Shown piece after piece: positions 1-9,564 of a stretch of 64,000 bases of DNA. Made by a program: the position numbers and the translations under genes. Below the pieces are notes generated by a model. That model searched no databases and was not told the DNA's origin. It saw only the letters and a program-made list of their open reading frames with translations. The DNA is from Odiellus spinosus (lineage: Eukaryota > Arthropoda > Arachnida > Opiliones > Phalangiidae). The first letter of the stretch is position 1. Each line of letters begins with the position of its first letter. The stretch covers positions 2,851,056 through 2,915,055 of the forward strand of contig OY987228.1 in NCBI GenBank assembly GCA_963920705.1, given 5' to 3'.

Positions 1-350
1 TTAGGATTTAAATAATTTAGGGGAGCTTGGTAAATAAAAATAACTTGATAAGATACTTCTGGTTATAGGGTTAGTTCTACACTCTATCCTTAGGGTGTAA
101 TAAATAAGGATCTAAGCCATTGATAATTTTTTCGCTATAACGTTTTTCGGGACCTTTATTTGACTTAGACAACTCTCTGAAAATACGTTAGCTACCTAAA
201 TAATTAAATACAAATTCAAGTGAGTTTAAGGATAACCACTATTTTGTCGTCTGCTAAAAATCTGTTGGTCCTCCAGAGTCCAGACCTCCACCTTTTCAAA
301 CTGAGAGAAAGCGTCTCTGTTACTATGGCGACGGGGGCGAGGGTGCCATA

Positions 351-1362
351 TTTTCCACGCTATGACACTTTTCTACGCTATGACACTTTTCCACGCTATG
401 ACACTTTTCCACGCTATGACACTTTTCCACGCTCTGACACTTTTCCACGCTCTGACACTTTTCCACGCTCTGACACTTTTCCACGCTCTGACACTTTTCC
501 ACGCTATGACACTTTTCCACGCTATGACACTTTTCCACGCTCTGACACTTTTCTACGCTATGACACTTTTCCACGCTCTGACACTTTTCCACGCTCTGAC
601 ACTTTTCCACGCTATGACACTTTTCCACGCTCTGACACTTTTCCACGCTCTGACACTTTTCCACGCTCTGACACTTTTCCACGCTCTGACACTTTTCCAC
701 GCTCTGACACTTTTCCACGCTATGACACTTTTCCACGCTATGACACTTTTCCACGCTATGACACTTTTCCACGCTGTGACACTTTTCCACGCTATGACAC
801 TTTTCCACGCTATGTCACTTTTCCACGCTATGACACTTTTCTACGCTATGACACTTTTCCACGCTCTGACACTTTTCCACGCTCTGACACTTTTCCACGC
901 TATGACACTTTTCCACGCTCTGACACTTTTCCACGCTCTGACACTTTTCCACGCTCTGACACTTTTCCACGCTCTGACACTTTTCCACGCTCTGACACTT
1001 TTCCACGCTATGACACTTTTCCACGCTATGACACTTTTCCACGCTATGACACTTTTCCACGCTGTGACACTTTTCCACGCTATGACACTTTTCCACGCTA
1101 TGTCACTTTTCCACGCTATGACACTTTTCCACGCTATGACACTTTTTTTCCACGCTATGACACTTTTTTTCCACGCTATGACACTTTTTTCCACGCTATG
1201 ACACTTTTCCACGCTATGACACTTTTCCACGCTATGACACTTTTTTTCCACGCTATGACACTTTTTTTCCACGCTATGACACTTTTTTCCACGCTATGAC
1301 ACTTTTCCACGCTATGACACTTTTCCACGCTATGACACTTTTCCACGCTATGACACTTTTTC
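351..1362. repeat. 18-bp satellite array, consensus TATGACACTTTTCCACGC
   Basis: About 55 head-to-tail 18-bp units. Variants are TCTGACAC, TGTGACAC and TATGTCAC, and near the right end the T-run is longer (19-23 bp units). Units 553-840 and 841-1128 carry the same 16-unit order of variants, so a 288-bp higher-order block is duplicated. Because 18 is divisible by 3 and the unit has no stop in several frames, long open frames appear on both strands. They are repeat artefacts, not genes. Confidence 0.95.
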
Positions 1363-1416
1363 TAAGCCAATCAGACCAGAATCCTACTATCTAGAACCAT
1401 TTTTCCTACTATTTTT

Positions 1417-1552
1417 TGGAAGAAACGAGCGTAGGAACAAACGAGCATTGGGAGTAACGGTCATTGGAAGTAACGAGCGTTGGATGAAATGAGCATTGGG
1501 AGTAACGGTCATTGGAAGTAACGAGCGTTGGATGAAATGAGCATTGGAAGTA
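1417..1552. repeat. Short tandem repeat next to the satellite
   Basis: Imperfect 15-16 bp units of the type ATTGGAAGTAACGAGC / GTTGGATGAAATGAGC, with a roughly 60-bp composite of them occurring twice in succession. The same tract, with fewer units, follows the array in the inverted copy at 43010-43100, so it belongs to the dispersed repeat. Confidence 0.7.
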
Positions 1553-1560
1553 ACGATAGT

Positions 1561-3437
1561 CCCTTGAGCCTTGATTTACGATAAGGAATAGTACGATAAC
1601 TCCAAAAACGGTAAAAACCGTACTTTCGATAAAAAAAAAATCTTTTTTCGTTAGGCTTAGCTCTAAAATGAAAACGTTTTACAAAGTTTTATTTCATTTT
1701 CATTCGGATTTATAGGATCCTTGGAATTCATTTAAAAGAAAAAAAATTAAAGAAACAGAAAAGAAAGCTTATTTTATTTAAAGCCATTCTAAACTATTTA
1801 ATCCATTCTAAACTATTTTATAATTATTGAACTAGCTATGAAACTTTGATTTAAAACGAGGCTAAAGATGAAGGATTTTCAAGTATGAATGTGTAACCAC
1901 TAAACTCTTATTTAGCCTAATCCACACCGACAATATTGAAGTATTTAATATAAAAATTGATTCTTTAGTTTTAACTTGAAATAAGGATGTATTTACAGAC
2001 TAGAAATGCGACGGAGAGAGTGCTTAGAAAGGAACAGTAGAAATAGTTGTAATGCCATATGTAAGAGGTTGAAAAAGCAGGCGATAATATGGATTTCATT
2101 CAAATTGTTTTTATTCAAACTGATTCGCATTAATGTTACGCAAAGTACATTTTATTCACTGTTACAAGAATTATTAAACCGGCTTAGGTACAGATTTTAC
2201 AATTAACACGGAGAAAAAATTTAATTCAAGAAATATATTTCAAAAACAAGTTTACGGATGAATTCAACATACTTAGCTAGAAGTTTTAATTGCCCTTGCA
2301 AAATTATTAATGTTTGCGTGTGACACGGGTATTTTGTGACGAAACATGGCAATTCTTGATAAATGTCCAACTTCTTCAAAATCGGTTGCGGTATGAGTAA
2401 TATTTTCGAAATTTAGCTTTCCAAAAGTCATGAAAAATATTTTAGATCTATACACCGAGACTTCCGTAGTTTTATCCCATTTATTTATACGGTATTCTTG
2501 GCTTTTTAAATTTTAAGCGTAGAAACAGTTTGGTTGCGGGATCTCTTTCACATTCCTAGCAAATTTACTGTCAGCGGTACTAGTAGAATTTCCTACGGTA
2601 TCTGGTATCCAACTTTTAAATCGTGATAAAATTCAGCAGAAAATCAACGTACTCAACTCTGAAAGATGATTAGCGTGTTACTTAGCTACGTAGAAATCAA
2701 AAAGGTTGAACGAAAAAAGGTTGAGCGACGTACTGAGTTTTGAAATCACAAATAGAAATAATGAAATAATTCTTTAAGAAAATGAAACTCAGGAAATCGT
2801 TCTACCATTTACATATGAATAGAGAGAATATGAAATATCCAACTGAGTACAGTTTAACTGATGCAAGGCTTACCTTAATAGTATCGAGGTCTTTCGAGGA
2901 TCAGACTTCCTAGGACTATATGTTCTGGCTTGACGAACAGATTATTGAATTAGATACTCGGGAGAAATTAAAACCTTTATCATGATCTCGTAAAACATTC
3001 TCTCCGCGAAATATTCGTCGATTTTATTTATTTCGAGCCTTCGGGTCCGGCGCAAATTCGTTCGTTCCCTTGGCTGCCATTTTAGGGGAAGCGTGACGAA
3101 GGTCGCCACCTAGCGTTTTTTATTTGAAATAAGATTGAAGCCGCGAAATTCAAACGCGTATTTTTACTAGTATTTGTTTGTTGAAGCCTATCAATTCTAA
3201 AAATGATCTAAAAACGCTGAATTATAGAAATTATGGATGTTTTTTCTTCGTTCGATAAGAGTTACCGACAGCAAATACCCTGTTGATAAGTTATCGGGTG
3301 TTTATCGTATCTCGCGCTCGATAATTTCACGTTTGGAAGTTAGAGAATACCATTTTTTGATAACTTATCACATTTACGATAAAACCGGAGTTATCGTATG
3401 CGCGTGCACGATAAAAAAGTTAGAGAATTGCCCCCAA
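1561..3437. other. AT-rich spacer, no gene recognised
   Basis: Only short, low-complexity open frames are present and none resembles a known protein. 3237-3440 contains several GATAA/TTATC-type short inverted motifs. 3040-3110 is locally GC-richer but shows no recognisable coding pattern. Confidence 0.6.
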
Positions 3438-3551
3438 TGTAAGTTAAATTTTGATTATCATTAGTCCAATTTAAAAATTATATCAAAAATGTCTTTGCGA
3501 ACAAAGACCCAGAAGGACATGTTATGGCCTTGAATGTCTGAAGTGACAGAT

Positions 3552-6500
3552 ATTAAATTTTCTTTTAAAACATTAAATTTTCTTTTAAAACATTAAATTT
3601 TCTTTTAAAACATTAAATTTTCTTTTAAAACATTAAATTTTCTTTTAAAACATTAAATTTTCTTTTAAAACATTAAATTTTCTTTTAAAACATTAAATTT
3701 TCTTTTAAAACATTAAATTTTCTTTTAAAACATTAAATTTTCTTTTAAAACATTAAATTTTCTTTTAAAACATTAAATTTTCTTTTAAAACATTAAATTT
3801 TCTTTTAAAACATTAAATTTTCTTTTAAAACATTAAATTTTCTTTTAAAACATTAAATTTTCCTTTAAAACATTAAATTTTCCTTTAAAACATTAAATTT
3901 TCCTTTAAAACATTAAATTTTCCTTTAAAACATTAAATTTTCCTTTAAAACATTAAATTTTCCTTTAAAACATTAAATTTTCCTTTAAAACATTAAATTT
4001 TCCTTTAAAACATTAAATTTTCCTTTAAAACATTAAATTTTCCTTTAAAACATTAAATTTTCCTTTAAAACATTAAATTTTCCTTTAAAACATTAAATTT
4101 TCCTTTAAAACATTAAATTTTCCTTTAAAACATTAAATTTTCCTTTAAAACATTAAATTTTCCTTTAAAACATTAAATTTTCCTTTAAAACATTAAATTT
4201 TCCTTTAAAACATTAAATTTTCCTTTAAAACATTAAATTTTCCTTTAAAACATTAAATTTTCCTTTAAAACATAAAATTTTCCTTTAAAACATAAAATTT
4301 TCCTTTAAAACATAAAATTTTCCTTTAAAACATAAAATTTTCCTTTAAAACATAAAATTTTCCTTTAAAACATAAAATTTTCCTTTAAAACATAAAATTT
4401 TCCTTTAAAACATAAAATTTTCCTTTAAAACATAAAATTTTCCTTTAAAACATAAAATTTTCCTTTAAAACATAAAATTTTCCTTTAAAACATAAAATTT
4501 TCCTTTAAAACATAAAATTTTCCTTTAAAACATAAAATTTTCCTTTAAAACATAAAATTTTCCTTTAAAACATAAAATTTTCCTTTAAAACATAAAATTT
4601 TCCTTTAAAACATAAAATTTTCCTTTAAAACATAAAATTTTCCTTTAAAACATAAAATTTTCCTTTAAAACATAAAATTTTCCTTTAAAACATAAAATTT
4701 TCCTTTAAAACATAAAATTTTCCTTTAAAACATAAAATTTTCCTTTAAAACATAAAATTTTCCTTTAAAACATAAAATTTTCCTTTAAAACATAAAATTT
4801 TCCTTTAAAACATAAAATTTTCCTTTAAAACATAAAATTTTCCTTTAAAACATAAAATTTTCTTTTAAAACATAAAATTTTCTTTTAAAACATAAAATTT
4901 TCTTTTAAAACATAAAATTTTCTTTTAAAACATAAAATTTTCTTTTAAAACATAAAATTTTCTTTTAAAACATAAAATTTTCTTTTAAAACATAAAATTT
5001 TCTTTTAAAACATAAAATTTTCTTTTAAAACATAAAATTTTCTTTTAAAACATAAAATTTTCTTTTAAAACATTAAATTTTCTTTTAAAACATTAAATTT
5101 TCTTTTAAAACATTAAATTTTCCTTTAAAACATTAAATTTTCCTTTAAAACATTAAATTTTCTTTTAAAACATTAAATTTTCTTTTAAAACATTAAATTT
5201 TCTTTTAAAACATTAAATTTTCTTTTAAAACATTAAATTTTCTTTTAAAACATTAAATTTTCTTTTAAAACATTAAATTTTCTTTCAAAACATTAAATTT
5301 TCTTTCAAAACATTAAATTTTCTTTCAAAACATTAAATTTTCTTTCAAAACATTAAATTTTCTTTCAAAACATTAAATTTTCTTTCAAAACATTAAATTT
5401 TCTTTCAAAACATTAAATTTTCTTTCAAAACATTAAATTTTCTTTCAAAACATTAAATTTTCTTTCAAAACATTAAATTTTCTTTCAAAACATTAAATTT
5501 TCTTTCAAAACATTAAATTTTCTTTCAAAACATTAAATTTTCTTTCAAAACATTAAATTTTCTTTCAAAACATTAAATTTTCTTTCAAAACATTAAATTT
5601 TCTTTCAAAACATTAAATTTTCTTTCAAAACATTAAATTTTCTTTCAAAACATTAAATTTTCTTTCAAAACATTAAATTTTCTTTCAAAACATTAAATTT
5701 TCTTTCAAAACATTAAATTTTCTTTCAAAACATTAAATTTTCTTTCAAAACATTAAATTTTCTTTCAAAACATTAAATTTTCTTTCAAAACATTAAATTT
5801 TCTTTCAAAACATTAAATTTTCTTTCAAAACATTAAATTTTCTTTCAAAACATTAAATTTTCTTTCAAAACATTAAATTTTCTTTCAAAACATTAAATTT
5901 TCTTTCAAAACATTAAATTTTCTTTCAAAACATTAAATTTTCTTTCAAAACATTAAATTTTCTTTCAAAACATTAAATTTTCTTTCAAAACATTAAATTT
6001 TCTTTCAAAACATTAAATTTTCTTTCAAAACATTAAATTTTCTTTCAAAACATTAAATTTTCTTTCAAAACATTAAATTTTCTTTCAAAACATTAAATTT
6101 TCTTTCAAAACATTAAATTTTCTTTCAAAACATTAAATTTTCTTTCAAAACATTAAATTTTCTTTCAAAACATTAAATTTTCTTTCAAAACATTAAATTT
6201 TCTTTCAAAACATTAAATTTTCTTTCAAAACATTAAATTTTCTTTCAAAACATTAAATTTTCTTTCAAAACATTAAATTTTCTTTCAAAACATTAAATTT
6301 TCTTTCAAAACATTAAATTTTCTTTCAAAACATTAAATTTTCTTTCAAAACATTAAATTTTCTTTCAAAACATTAAATTTTCTTTCAAAACATTAAATTT
6401 TCTTTCAAAACATTAAATTTTCTTTCAAAACATTAAATTTTCTTTCAAAACATTAAATTTTCTTTCAAAACATTAAATTTTCTTTCAAAACATTAAATTT

Positions 6501-7211
6501 TCTTTCAAAACATTAAATTTTCTTTCAAAACATTAAATTTTCTTTCAAAACATTAAATTTTCTTTCAAAACATTAAATTTTCTTTCAAAACATTAAATTT
6601 TCTTTCAAAACATTAAATTTTCTTTCAAAACATTAAATTTTCTTTCAAAACATTAAATTTTCTTTCAAAACATTACATTTTCTTTCAAAACATTACATTT
6701 TCTTTCAAAACATTACATTTTCTTTCAAAACATTACATTTTCTTTCAAAACATTACATTTTCTTTCAAAACATTACATTTTCTTTCAAAACATTAAATTT
6801 TCTTTCAAAACATTAAATTTTCTTTTAAAACATTAAATTTTCTTTTAAAACATTAAATTTTCTTTTAAAACATTAAATTTTCTTTTAAAACATTAAATTT
6901 TCTTTTAAAACATTAAATTTTCTTTTAAAACATTAAATTTTCTTTTAAAACATTAAATTTTCTTTTAAAACATTAAATTTTCTTTTAAAACATTAAATTT
7001 TCTTTTAAAACATTAAATTTTCTTTTAAAACATTAAATTTTCTTTTAAAACATTAAATTTTCTTTTAAAACATTAAATTTTCTTTTAAAACATTAAATTT
7101 TCTTTTAAAACATCAAATTTTCTTTTAAAACATTAAATTTTCTTTTAAAACATTAAATTTTCTTTTAAAACATTAAATTTTCTTTTAAAACATTAAATTT
7201 TCTTTTAAAAC
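3552..7211. repeat. 20-bp minisatellite, 183 units of ATTAAATTTTCTTTTAAAAC
   Basis: 3660 bp of exact 20-bp periodicity. Variant units lie in contiguous homogeneous blocks: CTTTT type to about 3860, CCTTT type to about 4260, ATAAAATTTT with CCTTT to about 4860, ATAAAATTTT with CTTTT to about 5055, CTTTT type to about 5280, CTTTC type (about 75 units) to about 6830 with an ATTACATTTT sub-block at about 6665-6780, then CTTTT type to the end. The matching position in arm B (55506-55545) has two units. There is no spacer variation, so this is not a CRISPR array. Confidence 0.97.
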
Positions 7212-7633
7212 ACGAAATTTAAATATAATTAGATTTTCTTTTAAAACGAAATTTAAATATAATCACAATCTGGCACGATTTAGAGTTTCAAATTTCAAAA
7301 CAACTGATTTTATTCACTCGGTAATATTTAAGACAAAACATAACAGACGATTTTCTCCCATTGACGCTTAACATTAAATTTCGATTAATTATTTTTCAGG
7401 GAAAACTGTTATTTTTCAGTATAACGCGAGTCCACTTTTTGTTTTCTTAATTTAACCCGAATTTCCACGACTCGCAATTGAACGGATCGTTAAAAATACT
7501 CGCCGGTTTATTGGAATGGGTATATTCCGTAAACGCTTGAAATAACCAATTTTAAGGCTTAATAAAATTATAACAAAGCATAAAAGCTCGACAAGCAAAA
7601 TCCAGGGCTCGACTCCCAGCTCGATAAGAAAAT
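7212..7633. other. Arm A flank between minisatellite and Gypsy-1
   Basis: Non-coding sequence with a reverse-complement match at about 55085-55505 in arm B. It ends in AAAT at 7630-7633, which is the left target-site duplication of Gypsy-1. Confidence 0.8.
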
Positions 7634-8156
7634 TGTAACGGATTACGGGGGGAGATCTTACAACCTAGCCGGGACGCCGATGGCCTAGGGTTAACTTATC
7701 AGTCAAAACTCCAACTTACCAACGCTGCCAGAGACATAATTCAATCTACTGTCTTACGCGGCTTCGAGACGTTAAAATCGATAAATAATTTCAACTTGAA
7801 CAAAAAAAACGATAATCTTTTAGTTAGGTCTCGATAAATGTATTGCATAAAAGAGCAAACTTTGCGCGGTACAAAAATAAATTGTGACTATTCAGTCTAG
7901 TGTCGGAGTCTCATCTGCCCTCGTCTCTCTCTCTCCAAACCCTTTTTATCTTAAAGGTATCCCTTCGCGCATGAGCAGTGGCAGACGAAAGCAGACGTAC
8001 TTATATTTTGATCTACAACAGTTTAAACAATTATATTTTTTAACAATATGCGGGAATTAAACAACAGTATTAATCGTTTTAAATGGAACGCTTTAGTTAA
8101 TGAAATGGAGTAAGCCTAATGTGTCAAATTCTAAGGTAAATTTCCCAACCATTACA
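7634..8156 (-). repeat. Gypsy-1 3' LTR
   Basis: Near-identical to 14897-15424. Ends are TGTAACGG...CCATTACA. The left flank AAAT matches the base run just right of the other LTR. It is the 3' LTR because the element is read on the minus strand. Confidence 0.95.
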
Positions 8157-8168
8157 CACCCCCCCTCA
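8157..8168 (-). other. Gypsy-1 polypurine tract
   Basis: Read on the minus strand, GAGGGGGGGGTG lies directly against the 3' LTR, which is the standard position of the plus-strand primer in LTR elements. Confidence 0.75.
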
Positions 8169-8263
8169 AACAAAAAAGGAATGAAAAAAACTATTTTACT
8201 ACGTTCTTAAAGAACACTCGATCTTGGATGGTTCGTTCTACCTTCGTTCTCTTCCTTTTCTTT

Positions 8264-9271
8264 TCACTGGAACAATTCTTCGTCGGGTACTATACAATCG
8301 CGGGCGAAATGTCCAGATCCACCACAACGAAAGCACGTCGGACCTTTCCACCAACTTGGGGCACGACGGTTCACCTCGAAGAGGGGTTTGATGTGTTTGG
8401 GTGTAGGTAAAAGGGCATTCTCCGGGATCTCTTCTTCTTCTTCTATCATATCTACTGATACTGAAGCGGTTGTTGCTAGTGATGGGACTATAGTATGTGA
8501 ATCGGCAGCTGTTTCGCCTTCCAGTAGACCTGACTCAGTATCCTCGCCTTCATCTAGTCGCCTTTCGTCCTGGAGAACTTCTAAATGATCTTCTTCTGGA
8601 AGGTCATCTACTAAGTCCTTTTCTTCCAGATTATCTGCTTCCAACGGATCGTAAATTTTGTCTTGAAGATTTTCTTCATTACTATCTCCAACTTCTGATT
8701 CAGGAGTATCTAAGGGCGAGTCATTATGAATTGTAGGCAGTAAGACGATGCGGCTATCCTTAGTCGGTGCAGGTGTAATGGGAGGTGTCTCAAAGAAGTC
8801 CCGAGGGTATTCCTGCACTGCAATGGATACAGTTAGGTCGTCGGAAGGTACGTTAGTAGGTTCCATCATTAGCGTTAGTGTTCGTCCGGGATGAGGATGC
8901 ACATCACTCAGACCACTGGTTGGAATACAGTCAGTACAAATACAATAGTAGAGGCCTTGATCTCGGATAAACTCTGCGTTTATAATGATGAACGGGAATG
9001 GGTCCATCAATACCATTGCGTTTATGACACAAGTACGAGTGCCTAATTGCACAATGACGTCCTTCACCCAACCGCAGAAAGCGCTGCGAGCATCCATCCT
9101 AGGATAATGCCATCGCAAGGTAGCTAGTCCCACTGTCCAACGAGATAAGTCCAGTGGCGTTAAAGGTATTGTTAAATTGCTAATTATACAGTGCGGTGCA
9201 GCTAATTGGATATATAAAGGTATGTCTGTATCGTAGTTATAGGTACGGCAGGAGAGCGTAGATAACGGAAG
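8264..9271 (-). CDS. Gypsy-1 third ORF: retropepsin-like region and CCHC knuckle
   Basis: This coding region lies between pol and the 3' LTR, where env sits in retroviruses and in gypsy itself. The methionine-started part is 289 residues (from 9133), but the frame is open upstream to a splice-acceptor-like site at 9272. The N-terminal half has an aspartyl-protease-like pattern (a VQLGT strand, then PFPFIIINAEFIRDQGL near residues 45-63), though I do not see a clear catalytic DTG/DSG. A long acidic, Glu/Asp-rich linker follows at about residues 130-235. The C-terminus has a zinc knuckle, CFRCGGSGHFARDC (about residues 266-279). There are no hydrophobic segments or glycoprotein features, so it is not an envelope. 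Function is unknown; nucleic-acid binding is an inference from the knuckle. Confidence 0.7.
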   Translation of the reverse strand, partial: LPLSTLSCRTYNYDTDIPLYIQLAAPHCIISNLTIPLTPLDLSRWTVGLATLRWHYPRMDARSAFCGWVKDVIVQLGTRTCVINAMVLMDPFPFIIINAEFIRDQGLYYCICTDCIPTSGLSDVHPHPGRTLTLMMEPTNVPSDDLTVSIAVQEYPRDFFETPPITPAPTKDSRIVLLPTIHNDSPLDTPESEVGDSNEENLQDKIYDPLEADNLEEKDLVDDLPEEDHLEVLQDERRLDEGEDTESGLLEGETAADSHTIVPSLATTASVSVDMIEEEEEIPENALLPTPKHIKPLFEVNRRAPSWWKGPTCFRCGGSGHFARDCIVPDEELFQ

Positions 9272-9286
9272 CTGAAATAAAAAACT
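9272..9286 (-). promoter_or_regulatory. Candidate splice acceptor before Gypsy-1 third ORF
   Basis: The minus strand reads TTTTTTATTTCAG followed by CTTCCG, a strong polypyrimidine tract plus CAG. The frame of the third ORF is open immediately after it. Use of a spliced subgenomic RNA for the ORF after pol is known for gypsy-type elements; its use here is an inference. Confidence 0.55.
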
Positions 9287-9564
9287 TTATTATAGCTCTC
9301 TTGCAATTTAAATTAAAATGGTATATTCCCTTTCATTATAGTGTGGACGTTAGACAATTTGTATATTAGTAAATTATAGTTATCAATAAAACTTCACTTT
9401 AACAAAAATCTGATTCCCAAAAGTGGATTTCAACATTAGTATAATTAGAGTAACTAATTTAATTTAGTATTTTTAAATAGAGTAGGTATATAGCAAAATA
9501 TATAAATATGTAAATAAATATAGGTTAAAATTAAACTAGATTAGTCGCATAATATAATTGGATA

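Larger units (their letters stand above)
1..1560 (+). repeat. Dispersed repeat carrying an 18-bp satellite, copy 1
   Basis: The segment recurs inverted at 43005-43906 and, shorter, in direct orientation at 51906-52540. The unique-looking left flank (starting near GGGGAGCTTGG and continuing through AACTTGATAAGATACTTCTG) and the block next to the array (CCTCCAGA...CGTCTCTGTTAC) are shared by all three. The right flank, from TCTAAGCCAATCAGACCAG to about 1560, is shared with copy 2 only. The satellite is therefore carried inside a larger dispersed repeat and did not arise here independently. No terminal inverted repeat or coding capacity was recognised. Copy 1 may extend beyond the window start. 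Confidence 0.8.

Noticed and set aside
220-1299. Long open frames on both strands through the 18-bp array (MTLFHA or FPRYDT type repeats)
   Set aside because: The 18-bp unit has no stop in several frames; the frames exist only because of the period. No flanking gene signals.
3552-7211. Possible CRISPR-like array
   Set aside because: A pure 20-bp tandem repeat with no spacers, in a eukaryotic context.
8264-9271. Envelope gene in Gypsy-1
   Set aside because: No signal peptide, fusion peptide or membrane anchor; the protein is acidic with a zinc knuckle.
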